Part shown: positions 1 to 5,975 of the stretch, piece by piece
Numbering within the stretch: position 1 is the stretch's first letter
Layout of the letters: each line of letters opens with the position of its first letter
Assembly (NCBI GenBank): GCA_024404475.1
Contig: JAKSPV010000058.1
Coordinates: 1 to 8,278, forward strand
DNA from: Clostridia bacterium
GTDB taxonomy: Bacteria; Bacillota; Clostridia; Oscillospirales; CAG-272
Length of the DNA stretch: 8,278 nt
Direction: 5' to 3'
Notes under the pieces: generated by a model
The model's input: the letters and a program-made list of their open reading frames with translations, nothing else
Told to the model about the DNA's origin: nothing
Database searches by the model: none
Translations under genes and position numbers: made by a program

Positions 1-40
1 TGCCTCCCGAACGCAGCGGCGTATCTCGCTACCGGAGGCG
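1..40. other. Imperfect hairpin downstream of the lipoprotein gene
   Basis: GCCTCC at 2-7 can pair with GGAGGC at 34-39, and inside it AGCG (15-18) with CGCT (27-30). The structure sits just past the stop codon of the minus-strand lipoprotein gene, so it could be part of that unit's terminator. No T-tract is visible because the window ends here. The stretch could equally be the edge of another gene. Confidence 0.25.
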
Positions 41-44
41 CGGC

Positions 45-566
45 TCACCCGGCCGCCTCCCATTCCACCGCCGCGCCGAGCGTCACCCCGCCCGCGTCGA
101 GCGTCACGTGCACCGGCAGCCCCGTCTCCGCGGAGAGCAGCACCGTCACCGTTCCTCCGGCGGCGCTCGCCGTGATCTCGCGCCCGCCCTCCCCCGTCGT
201 GTCCGTGAGAACGTCCGCCTTCGAGAAGAGGAACATCTCCCCCCACCGGAGGAGCCACGCGCCCGCCCCGTCGCTGAGCGGGATCGACAAATGCTCCGTC
301 GTCGCCGTCACCGTGACCGGATCGCCGGAAAACCGGAACGTGATCCCGAAAAGCGTCTCGGGAAGCGTCACCGCGAGCGACGCGGGCGCGATGCGCCCGT
401 CCGTCAGCACCGTTTCCAGAACGAGCGAAAGCTCCGTCCCGTCCGGGCGGAACGTGATGCGCGCCGGCCGCCGGAGAAAGGCAAGATCATCCTCCCCACC
501 GCCCCGGCAGCCCACAAGGGACAATACGAGCACCGCGGCAAGCGCGAGCGCCGAAATTTTCTTCAT
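45..566 (-). CDS. Small putative lipoprotein, unknown function
   Basis: This 173-residue protein carries a clear lipoprotein signal peptide: Met-Lys-Lys, a hydrophobic stretch at about residues 4-18, and a lipobox L-V-G-C with the lipidated cysteine at residue 20. A Gly-rich linker follows (21-24). The protein should therefore be anchored on the outer face of the cytoplasmic membrane. The mature part (about 150 residues) is rich in Thr, Val, Leu and Gly in alternating polar/non-polar patterns, which suggests a beta-rich fold, but I recognise no family motif. The start is supported by GAGGGGAGGG (584-575), 8 bases upstream. It lies 54 bases downstream of the two-helix membrane protein on the same strand with no terminator between, so the two are probably co-transcribed. 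A LolA-like lipid- or lipoprotein-binding fold is conceivable but only a guess. Presence of the gene and its export are well supported; function is unknown. Confidence 0.8.
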   Translation of the reverse strand: MKKISALALAAVLVLSLVGCRGGGEDDLAFLRRPARITFRPDGTELSLVLETVLTDGRIAPASLAVTLPETLFGITFRFSGDPVTVTATTEHLSIPLSDGAGAWLLRWGEMFLFSKADVLTDTTGEGGREITASAAGGTVTVLLSAETGLPVHVTLDAGGVTLGAAVEWEAAG

Positions 567-620
567 AACAAAAGCCCTCCCCTCGGATTTCCTTTCGATC
601 CTATGCGGGAGGGCGCTGTT

Positions 621-1154
621 TTATTCGTAGAGCGGGAGCCCGTCGCGCCGCTCGGTCGCGGGCGCGTTGCGGAAGAAGCACAGATCGACGAGCTGCCGGT
701 AGCCGTCGAAGAAAACGATCGAGCGGAGGCCGTTTTCATCCGTGAAGACGCCGTAATACCCGTGCGCCGCCGTTTTCGACGAGCGGAACTCGTACCGGCG
801 TCCGTATTCCGCGCCCCACTTTTCCGCGTGCGCTTCGTCGGCAGGCGCGATCGCCGAGAACGATTTGACGGGGACGGTCAGCACCTCGCGCCGGCGGCCC
901 CTGCCGCGGATCACGGCGAACGTGACGGACGTGCCGTCGGTGACGTATTCGTACTCGACCTTCGTCAGCGGCCAGGTGAAATACACGAGCAGCGCGACGA
1001 GCGCCGCCGCGGGCAGCAGCAGCGGGAGCATCATGTACCACACGATCGCAAGCGCGAGCACCGCACCGACGAACGTGTACAGCGCGACGAGGACGGCGCC
1101 GAGCGACGTCGGCTCCCGCCGGACGACGTATTCTTTGTAACCGATATCAGCCAT
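621..1154 (-). CDS. Two-helix membrane protein, possibly DUF6106-like
   Basis: This 177-residue protein has a short charged N-terminus (K7, R12, R13), then two hydrophobic helices at about 18-40 and 43-61 separated by only a couple of residues. This is a membrane hairpin that should leave both termini in the cytoplasm. A soluble C-terminal domain of about 115 residues follows; it begins with a VEYEY stretch and contains an Arg-rich turn (RGRGRRR, about 84-90) followed by a strand-like segment ending in IAPAD. That arrangement resembles, from memory, the uncharacterised clostridial family DUF6106; I could not test this. The start is supported by GAGAGGGAGG (1170-1161), 6 bases upstream, and a TTGCAA/TATAAT promoter just beyond. 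It is the first gene of a two-gene unit with the lipoprotein and is transcribed divergently from rbfA. No catalytic motif is visible and the biochemical role is unknown. Confidence 0.8.
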   Translation of the reverse strand: MADIGYKEYVVRREPTSLGAVLVALYTFVGAVLALAIVWYMMLPLLLPAAALVALLVYFTWPLTKVEYEYVTDGTSVTFAVIRGRGRRREVLTVPVKSFSAIAPADEAHAEKWGAEYGRRYEFRSSKTAAHGYYGVFTDENGLRSIVFFDGYRQLVDLCFFRNAPATERRDGLPLYE

Positions 1155-1198
1155 GCGGGGCCTCCCTCTCCGCCGTGCGGCGGTGTTTCTCTACCTCC

Positions 1199-1226
1199 AT
1201 TATACAGGGTTTTCGGAATTTTGCAA
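1199..1226 (-). promoter_or_regulatory. Promoter of the membrane protein/lipoprotein unit
   Basis: Read on the minus strand, TTGCAA (1226-1221) and a consensus TATAAT (1204-1199) are separated by 16 bases. Transcription would start near 1192, giving a leader of about 38 bases that contains the ribosome binding site of the 177-residue membrane protein. The -10 is a perfect match and the -35 matches 4 of 6. Confidence 0.7.
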
Positions 1227-1233
1227 GCCGGGC

Positions 1234-1262
1234 TTTCTTTTTTTCCGAATCTGTGTTATACT
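1234..1262 (+). promoter_or_regulatory. Promoter of rbfA-nrnA-truB
   Basis: An extended -10 element is visible: TGT (1254-1256) directly before TATACT (1257-1262). The -35 is weak (TTTCTT, 1234-1239, 17-base spacer), as is common when an extended -10 is present. Transcription would start near 1269, leaving a 40-base leader before the rbfA start. The -35 is only 7 bases from the -35 of the divergent minus-strand promoter. Confidence 0.7.
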
Positions 1263-1308
1263 GCATCTGTAAAGGTATATCCAAAGCCCGACAGAAAGGA
1301 CTTTTATC

Positions 1309-1692
1309 ATGGCTAAATACAGAAAAGACCGCATCAACGACGCCGTGACCGAAGAGGTCTCGAAGATCATCCGCGACGTCAAGGACCCCCGCGTCGCCGG
1401 AACGATGCTGACCGTCACCGGAGCCGAGGTCTCCGGCGACCTCAAATTCGCCAAGATCTTCTACTCCGTGCTCGGCGAGCACGATCCGAAAGAACTGAAA
1501 CGCGGCCTGCGCTCCGTCGCGCCCTATATCCGCAGCCGCCTCGCGGAATCGCTCAACCTCCGCATGACGCCCGAACTCATGTTCGTCTACGACGAGTCCG
1601 TCGCCCGCGGCGCGGAGATCTCCCGCATCCTCGGCACGCTCGACATCAAGCCGGAGGAAGACCCGGACGGGGACGGTGAGAACGATGGCTGA
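1309..1692 (+). CDS. rbfA: Ribosome-binding factor A
   Basis: RbfA is a small cytoplasmic factor that binds the 30S subunit and helps mature the 5' end of 16S rRNA. The 127-residue product has the family's usual length. Its N-terminus (KYRKDRINDAVTEEVSKII) and the following DPRV segment (26-29) are typical, as is the single KH-like core with the LTVTGAEVSGDL and AKIFYSVLG strands. The later IRSRLAESLNLRMTPEL stretch matches the conserved R-x-x-L-x-x-x-L-x-L-R-x-x-P-E-L region. The C-terminal tail (about 115-127) is acidic and probably disordered. The start has AGAAAGGA (1293-1300) 8 bases upstream. It is the first gene of rbfA-nrnA-truB. The usual upstream neighbours nusA and infB are absent; instead the gene has its own promoter and a divergent membrane-protein gene behind it. 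Confidence 0.95.
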   Translation: MAKYRKDRINDAVTEEVSKIIRDVKDPRVAGTMLTVTGAEVSGDLKFAKIFYSVLGEHDPKELKRGLRSVAPYIRSRLAESLNLRMTPELMFVYDESVARGAEISRILGTLDIKPEEDPDGDGENDG

Positions 1693-2692
1693 AATATGCC
1701 CGATAACCGTCTCGAAGCTCTGCGTTCTGCTGCGCGGCGCCTCCTCCGTCACGGTCCTGTCGCACGTCCGGCCGGACGCCGATACGCTCACTTCCGCCTT
1801 CGCGCTGTGCGCGATGCTCCGGCAGATGGGCAAAAAGGCCGCTTGCCGTTGTGACGGCGACGTGCCCGAAACGCTCCGTTTCCTCCTCGGGGACGAGCCG
1901 CTCCGCGGCGATATCCCGGACGGCACCGATCTCCTCCTTGCCGTGGACGTCGCCTCCCCCGGTCAGCTCGGTTCCTTCGGGTATCTGGCTGACGCCGTTG
2001 ACGCCATGATCGACCACCACGCCTCCGGCGAGCCCTTCGCGCCGTATTATCTCGACGGCACCGCCGCTGCCGCCGCGGAGCTGGTTTACAAAATTTACTC
2101 GATGCTCCGCACGTTCGGCGATCTTCCCGAGATGCCGGACGTCGCACGGCTGCTCTACGCCGGCCTCGCCGACGACACGGGCAACTTCAAATACTCTAAC
2201 GTAACGCCGGAAACGTTCCGCGTCGCGGGTGCGCTCCTTTCGGAGATCGCCCCGTCGGACGGTCTCACCGCCGCCGAGATCAGCCGGAACCTGTTCGACT
2301 CCCACCCGCTTCCGATCATGCGCGGCAACGCGCTCGCGACGCGGAAGCTTCGCCTGTACGAAGACGGACGTCTCGCCGTATCGACCGTATCGCTCGCCGA
2401 TCTCGACGGCGAAGGTCTCTCCGAGGCCGACCTCGCCGACGGCGCGGATATCCCGCGCGCGGTGCGCGGCACCGAGATCGGCGTCATCCTGAAACAGCAG
2501 GCGGACGATCCCACGGCGTACCGCGTTTCCTCTCGCTCGAACGGCGGTGCCGACGTCGCCGCGGTCTGCCGCGCCTTCGGCGGCGGCGGTCACGTCAAGG
2601 CCGCCGGCTGCACGATCCGCGCCACATCTTCCGAAGAGGCGGAGCGCATCGCGGCCGACGCCTTCGCAAAAGCGCTCGGAGGCGCAAAATGA
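1685..2692 (+). CDS. nrnA: DHH/DHHA1 phosphoesterase, NrnA-type oligoribonuclease/pAp phosphatase
   Basis: NrnA proteins degrade 2-5 nucleotide RNAs and dephosphorylate 3'-phosphoadenosine-5'-phosphate in the cytoplasm. The 335-residue product shows the DHH metal-binding motifs in order: H27-x3-D31-x-D33 in SHVRPDADT, D88 in AVDVAS, D110-H111-H112 in MIDHHASG, and D163/D164 in GLADDTGNFKYS. The C-terminal DHHA1 domain carries GGGGH (299-303) in FGGGGHVKAAGC. All expected catalytic residues are present and length fits the family. I chose ATG at 1685, which overlaps the end of rbfA by 8 bases. A GTG at 1676 would add three residues (MRT) and cannot be excluded, since both have only weak purine-rich sequence upstream. 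The gene is translationally coupled to rbfA and truB. Specificity for nanoRNA versus pAp cannot be told from sequence. Confidence 0.92.
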   Translation: MAEICPITVSKLCVLLRGASSVTVLSHVRPDADTLTSAFALCAMLRQMGKKAACRCDGDVPETLRFLLGDEPLRGDIPDGTDLLLAVDVASPGQLGSFGYLADAVDAMIDHHASGEPFAPYYLDGTAAAAAELVYKIYSMLRTFGDLPEMPDVARLLYAGLADDTGNFKYSNVTPETFRVAGALLSEIAPSDGLTAAEISRNLFDSHPLPIMRGNALATRKLRLYEDGRLAVSTVSLADLDGEGLSEADLADGADIPRAVRGTEIGVILKQQADDPTAYRVSSRSNGGADVAAVCRAFGGGGHVKAAGCTIRATSSEEAERIAADAFAKALGGAK

Positions 2693-3603
2693 GCCGCGGG
2701 AAACCCTCCCGTGTCAGCGGCGTGCTCGTCATCGACAAGCCGGCCGGCATGACCTCGCACGACGTGGTGAACCGCGTCCGGCGGCTCTTTGACACGTCCG
2801 AGGTCGGCCACACCGGCACGCTCGATCCGATGGCGACGGGCGTTCTGCCCGTGCTCGTCGGCCGTGCCGTCAAGGCGTCCGACCTGCTTCTGGCCGAGGA
2901 CAAGCGGTACGAGGCAACGATGCGTCTCGGGATCCGCACAGACACCGAGGACACGACCGGCACCGTCCTCTCCGAAACGAAAGACCTGCCCCCGGAAAAC
3001 GACGTCCTCGCGGCGGTGCGCGCGATGCAGGGCGACTCGATGCAGGTGCCGCCGATGTACAGCGCCCTGAAAGTCGGCGGGCAGAAGCTCTGCGATCTCG
3101 CCCGCGCGGGCAAGGTAGTAGAGCGCGAAGCGCGGCCGATCACGGTGCGCGAGATCAAAGCCCGGCGGCTCGCGGACGACCTCTACGAGCTGGACGTCGC
3201 GTGCTCGAAAGGGACTTACATCCGGACGCTCTGCGCCGACATCGGTAAAAAGCTCGGCTGCGGCGCGGCGATGGCATCGCTCCGCCGGACGGCGAGCGGC
3301 ACGTTTTCGATCTCCGACGCCGTGACGCTCGACGCGCTCGCGGCGATGACGGAGGAGGAGCGGCTCCGGCTGCCCCGCCCCGTGGAAACGCTCTTCGCCG
3401 ACCTGCCTGCGGTGACGCTGCCGCCGTTCTTTGAGCGGCTGTTCCGCAGCGGATGCGAGATCTACGAGCACAAGATCGGCGCCGCCGTCCCGGCAGGAAC
3501 GTCCGTGCGCGTGTACGGCGAGGGCGGCTTCATCGCGCTCGGCCGCGTACAGGACTACCCCGACGGCCCCGCCGTCCGCCTCGTCAAACTGTTCGTGCTG
3601 TGA
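2689..3603 (+). CDS. truB: tRNA pseudouridine-55 synthase
   Basis: TruB converts uridine 55 in the T-loop of tRNAs to pseudouridine. The 304-residue protein has the full set of family motifs: LVIDKPAGMTSHD near the start, GHTGTLDPMATG with the catalytic aspartate D46, QVPPMYSALKVGGQKLCDLAR in the middle (the substrate-loop region), and SKGTYIRTLCADIG further on. A PUA-like C-terminal region follows (about 250-304), with the typical VRVYGEGGFIALGRV stretch. Length is normal for a bacterial TruB. The ATG overlaps the nrnA stop by 4 bases (ATGA) and has GGAGG (2678-2682) 6 bases upstream, so the start is firm and coupled. It is the last gene of the unit. ribF, often next in Bacillota, is not present; a structured repeat follows instead. 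Confidence 0.97.
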   Translation: MSRGKPSRVSGVLVIDKPAGMTSHDVVNRVRRLFDTSEVGHTGTLDPMATGVLPVLVGRAVKASDLLLAEDKRYEATMRLGIRTDTEDTTGTVLSETKDLPPENDVLAAVRAMQGDSMQVPPMYSALKVGGQKLCDLARAGKVVEREARPITVREIKARRLADDLYELDVACSKGTYIRTLCADIGKKLGCGAAMASLRRTASGTFSISDAVTLDALAAMTEEERLRLPRPVETLFADLPAVTLPPFFERLFRSGCEIYEHKIGAAVPAGTSVRVYGEGGFIALGRVQDYPDGPAVRLVKLFVL

Positions 3604-3630
3604 GGCGTTACGCCGGGGCGCTTTTGCAAC

Positions 3631-3717
3631 GAACGAGCGCAAAAACAAGTGCGCTCCACGTTTGGCTGCGCTCGTTCCCAAAATTTTGCCGCACTGCGGC
3701 AAAATTTCAACGTTGGG
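3631..3717 (+). repeat. Two-hairpin intergenic repeat, copy A
   Basis: The spacer after truB contains two consecutive inverted repeats. In the first, AACGAGCGCA (3632-3641) pairs perfectly with TGCGCTCGTT (3667-3676) around a 25-base loop. In the second, a perfect 12-base stem (3681-3692 with 3696-3707, GCCGC/GCGGC at its top) closes a 3-base loop ACT. Neither is followed by a T-tract, so this is not an obvious intrinsic terminator. The segment aligns with 6501-6589 in the same orientation: 3631-3682 and 6501-6552 align without gaps at 36 of 52 positions. Shared blocks are ACAAGT, TCCAC, TTTGGC and CCCAAA. I do not recognise a named family. Confidence 0.75.
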
Positions 3718-3842
3718 TGCAAACCGAACGCCCCAGGCCCCGAAAAACTGAAACACTTTCCTGCATCACCAATCCAGTCGGTGTGAAAATTTTGTACGCC
3801 CCGTTCCTTTCTTTTCAAAGACTGTCTCCCCGGAGGTAAAAT

Positions 3843-4421
3843 ATGAATTCCGATCTGAAAGACCTTGTCTGCCGCACGCGCTCCTACCGTGCCTACGATC
3901 CCGCCCCCGTCACGGAGGAAACGCTCCGCGAGCTTGTTGACGTCGCACGCCTCACGAACAACGGCATGAACATGCAGGAACTGAAATACCGGCTCGTCAC
4001 GGGCGATGAAGCCGCCGGTCTCCACACGGAAGTCCGCTGGGCGGGACTGCTCAGCGTGAAGCTCCCGCCGGAAGGCTCGTGCCCGCCCGCCTATATCCTC
4101 ATCTGCCTCGACACCGCGGTACGCAGTGAAGCCGCAAGCGAAAAGATCGACGTCGGCATCGCCGCGGAGGCGATCGCCCTTGCCGCGACGGAGCGCGGGC
4201 TCGGCTCGTGCATGCTCGGCAGCTTCGACCGCGGGCACCTCGCGGGAACGCTTCATCTGCCGGAGGGGCTCATCCCCGAACTGCTCCTCTCGATCGGCAA
4301 GCCGGCGGAGACCGTCGTTCTGACGGATCTTCCCGCTGACGGGAAAACCGCGTACTACCGCGATGCGGCCGGCACGCATTTCGTGCCGAAGCGTCCGCTC
4401 GACGACGTGATCGTCCGGTAA
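3843..4421 (+). CDS. Nitroreductase-family flavoprotein
   Basis: Members of this family are FMN-dependent NAD(P)H oxidoreductases, usually homodimers, acting on nitro compounds, quinones or flavins. The 192-residue product has the N-terminal FMN-phosphate signature (RTRSYRAY, residues 11-18), the NNGMNMQ segment (39-45) matching the usual S-G-x-N-x-Q flavin-contact region, and the DVGIAAEAIALAATERGLGSCML helix/strand typical of the core. It ends with SIGKPAE and a PKRPLDDVIV tail common in clostridial members. Length is normal for the compact type. The start is supported by GGAGGT (3832-3837), 5 bases upstream. I see no convincing promoter in the 239-base spacer after truB, so it may be reached by read-through past the repeat or by a weak promoter. 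Its physiological substrate cannot be inferred. A bidirectional terminator follows. Confidence 0.88.
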   Translation: MNSDLKDLVCRTRSYRAYDPAPVTEETLRELVDVARLTNNGMNMQELKYRLVTGDEAAGLHTEVRWAGLLSVKLPPEGSCPPAYILICLDTAVRSEAASEKIDVGIAAEAIALAATERGLGSCMLGSFDRGHLAGTLHLPEGLIPELLLSIGKPAETVVLTDLPADGKTAYYRDAAGTHFVPKRPLDDVIVR

Positions 4422-4440
4422 AACCGGCGTTTTCCGCGTT

Positions 4441-4468
4441 TGTCTAACTCTTTTCAAATTGTTAGACA
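4441..4468. repeat. 8-base inverted repeat (TGTCTAAC/GTTAGACA)
   Basis: TGTCTAAC (4441-4448) and GTTAGACA (4461-4468) form a perfect dyad around a 12-base AT-rich centre, shortly after the nitroreductase stop codon and before the strong bidirectional terminator. It could be a small RNA hairpin at the 3' end of the nitroreductase message or a protein-binding site. A TATAAA (4473-4478) lies just downstream but has no gene to serve. Confidence 0.4.
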
Positions 4469-4487
4469 TCTGTATAAAACAAGCAAG

Positions 4488-4541
4488 AAAAGATAGAAAA
4501 AGAGCCGCTGCCCCGTGGGCAGCGGCTCTTCGGTTTTGTTT
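4488..4541. terminator. Bidirectional intrinsic terminator
   Basis: A perfect 13-base GC-rich stem (4501-4513 with 4517-4529, AGAGCCGCTGCCC paired with GGGCAGCGGCTCT) closes a CGT loop; A4500/T4530 adds a pair. On the minus strand the stem is followed by a good T-rich tract (TTTTTCTATCTTTTC), ending the small membrane-protein gene. On the plus strand it is followed by TCGGTTTTGTTT, a weaker tract that can end the nitroreductase gene. Confidence 0.88.
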
Positions 4542-4780
4542 CACGCCTCGGCCTCAGCGGTGCCGTCCTCGGCATCGCAGCACTCGGGCTCGTCATCCGG
4601 CTCCTCAAAGCACGGCGTATCACAGTTCTCGCAGTCCTCACACTCAAACTCGATCGTAAAATACTTTTTGAAGATCTTGCAGAGGACGAAAACGATTCCC
4701 GCGATAGCGGCGACGGCGCCGATAATGATCAGGATCACTTTCAGAACGCTGCACGCGTTATTCTTCTTCTGGCTGCACAT
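4541..4780 (-). CDS. Small Cys-rich single-pass membrane protein, unknown function
   Basis: A 79-residue protein. After a short polar N-terminus (MCSQKKNNAC) comes one strongly hydrophobic helix at about residues 12-33, then a basic patch (K35, K38, K39), then an acidic C-terminal tail rich in cysteine. C47, C50, C53 and C57 form a C-x2-C-x2-C-x3-C cluster, and C67-C68 form a pair. By the positive-inside rule the basic patch and Cys-rich tail should face the cytoplasm, where the cysteines could bind metal or form a redox centre; that is inference. I do not recognise a family. I chose the ATG at 4780 because AAAGGAGA (4796-4789) lies 8 bases upstream and a good promoter lies further up; a longer in-frame reading would run through that promoter. 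It is monocistronic, ending at the shared terminator, and divergent from the ribokinase gene. Confidence 0.82.
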   Translation of the reverse strand: MCSQKKNNACSVLKVILIIIGAVAAIAGIVFVLCKIFKKYFTIEFECEDCENCDTPCFEEPDDEPECCDAEDGTAEAEA

Positions 4781-4832
4781 AGTATATATCTCCTTTCGAT
4801 ACCACGGAGCAACAACTCCTCTTTCACGATAT

Positions 4833-4860
4833 AGTATACCATATTTTTCGCCGATTGCAA
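4833..4860 (-). promoter_or_regulatory. Promoter of the small Cys-rich membrane protein
   Basis: On the minus strand, TTGCAA (4860-4855) and TATACT (4838-4833) are 16 bases apart. TGG immediately precedes the -10, forming an extended -10. Transcription would start near 4826, giving a leader of about 46 bases. The -35 hexamer and spacing are identical to those of the promoter at 1226-1199. Confidence 0.72.
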
Positions 4861-4933
4861 CGGGGGGCGGATGATTTTTTTCGCAAATCGGCCGTTTTTT
4901 GCATCTCCGGGCGATTTTCCCCCGCCGCTTTTC

Positions 4934-4954
4934 GGAAAAACGATTGCATTTTCC
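4934..4954. promoter_or_regulatory. Possible operator over the ribokinase -35
   Basis: GGAAAA (4934-4939) and TTTTCC (4949-4954) form a 6-base dyad with a 9-base centre that covers the -35 hexamer TTGCAT (4944-4949). The position would suit a repressor site, but the dyad is short and made largely of A and T runs, so it may be chance. Confidence 0.2.
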
Positions 4955-4972
4955 CCGTCCGGGTGTTACAAT
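4944..4972 (+). promoter_or_regulatory. Promoter of ribokinase-ruvX
   Basis: TTGCAT (4944-4949), a 17-base spacer, and TACAAT (4967-4972), with TGT (4964-4966) directly before the -10 as an extended element. Transcription would start near 4979, leaving a leader of about 35 bases that carries the ribosome binding site. An ATG at 4984 lies in frame within this leader. Confidence 0.72.
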
Positions 4973-5013
4973 CGTATTATCAGATGACCGAATCAAACGA
5001 AAGGGGATTTCCC

Positions 5014-5946
5014 ATGAAACCGAGAGTACTCGTCGTCAGTTCCGCCAATATGGACATGGTGCAGCGCATGAAGCGCATCCCGTCTCCCGGTGAGACCGTT
5101 CTCGAAAACAGCCACGCCCCCGCCTACAACCCCGGCGGCAAGGGCGCCAACAGCGCCGTCGCGTTCGCCCGCATGGGCGTCGATACGGTGTTCTGCGCGC
5201 GCGTCGGCAAAGATCAGAACGGGGCGCGTCTGCGCGCCGTCTATGAAAAGGAAGGCATCGACACCCGCTTCCTTGTCGCCGACCCCGCCCGCGCGACCGG
5301 TTTCGCGTCGATCCTCGTGGAGGACGACGGCGCCAACCGCATCATCGTCTACCCCGGCGCCAACCTTGCGCTGTCCTCCGACGACGTGGAGGAGGCGCTG
5401 ACCTGCCTGCCCGACGCCGTATATCTCCAGTTCGAGGTGCCGGACGAGCCCGTTTTCGCAGCGACGCGCTTTGCCGCCGAGAAGCACATCCCCGTCTTCA
5501 TCGACGCCGGCCCCGCCCGCGAGGACTTCCCTCTTGAAGAGCTCGGAGAGGTCGAGATCTTCTCCCCGAACGAAACGGAAACGTATCTCTTCACGGGCAT
5601 CCGCCCGAACAACAAGGACAACTGCCTGCGCGCGTGCATCCGGCTCGCGTCCCGCGTCAAGGCGAAGTTCATCGTTCTGAAGCTCGGCTCCCGCGGCTCG
5701 TACGTCTACGACGGCAAATTCTTCCACATCATCCCGTGCGTCGATATGCCGGTCGTTGACACGACCGCCGCAGGCGACGTCTTCACCGCCGCGCTCGTCT
5801 CGCAGTACGTTGCCGGCGAGGGCATCGTCGATGCCGCCCGCTTTGCGACGTATGCTGCCGCGATCTCCGTTTCGCGCGCCGGCGCGTACCCGTCGATCCC
5901 CACGTTCGCCGAAACGGCGGCGCTGATCCGCGAGCGCGACGTCTGA
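5014..5946 (+). CDS. rbsK: PfkB-family carbohydrate kinase, probable ribokinase
   Basis: Ribokinase phosphorylates D-ribose at O5 with ATP in the cytoplasm. The 310-residue protein has the substrate-binding N12 and D14 (SSANMDMV) and the N-terminal PfkB signature NPGGKGAN (39-46). It also has the FSPNETE segment, the nucleotide-site KLGSRGSYV stretch, and the C-terminal signature DTTAAGDVF with D255 as catalytic base. The position of that residue and the late AGAYPSIPT motif both match ribokinases rather than generic PfkB kinases. Length is typical. I start at ATG 5014, which has GAAAGGGG (4999-5006) 7 bases upstream; an in-frame ATG at 4984 would add ten residues but lies almost at the predicted transcription start. 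No ribose transporter, rbsD or LacI-type regulator is next to it, so sugar specificity is an inference from motifs. It is followed after 29 bases by ruvX. Confidence 0.88.
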   Translation: MKPRVLVVSSANMDMVQRMKRIPSPGETVLENSHAPAYNPGGKGANSAVAFARMGVDTVFCARVGKDQNGARLRAVYEKEGIDTRFLVADPARATGFASILVEDDGANRIIVYPGANLALSSDDVEEALTCLPDAVYLQFEVPDEPVFAATRFAAEKHIPVFIDAGPAREDFPLEELGEVEIFSPNETETYLFTGIRPNNKDNCLRACIRLASRVKAKFIVLKLGSRGSYVYDGKFFHIIPCVDMPVVDTTAAGDVFTAALVSQYVAGEGIVDAARFATYAAAISVSRAGAYPSIPTFAETAALIRERDV

Positions 5947-5975
5947 TCCCATTCCGAAACAATAAGAGGTAGTAT

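Noticed and set aside
1..44. Left-edge hairpin as part of a tRNA gene
   Set aside because: It folds with itself, but no anticodon arm or clear T-arm consensus can be laid out, and the window edge cuts the context.
108..1316. Long plus-strand open frame (402 codons) across the lipoprotein and membrane-protein genes
   Set aside because: Arg-rich, low-complexity translation opposite two genes that have signal peptide, membrane helices, ribosome binding sites and a promoter; a typical antisense shadow in GC-rich DNA.
3681..3707. 12-base hairpin after truB as an intrinsic terminator
   Set aside because: The stem is followed by CAACGTTGGG rather than a T-tract, and it belongs to a repeat with a second copy elsewhere.
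2590..3756. Minus-strand open frame of 388 codons opposite truB
   Set aside because: Shadow of truB; Arg/His-rich composition, no ribosome binding site, no recognisable motif.
4984..5013. Upstream in-frame ATG as the ribokinase start
   Set aside because: It lies only a few bases after the predicted transcription start and has no ribosome binding site; the ATG at 5014 has a good one and aligns with ribokinase N-termini.
4993..5952. Minus-strand open frame of 319 codons opposite the ribokinase gene
   Set aside because: Shadow of a gene with complete PfkB signatures; composition is Asp/Arg/Gly-rich without any motif.
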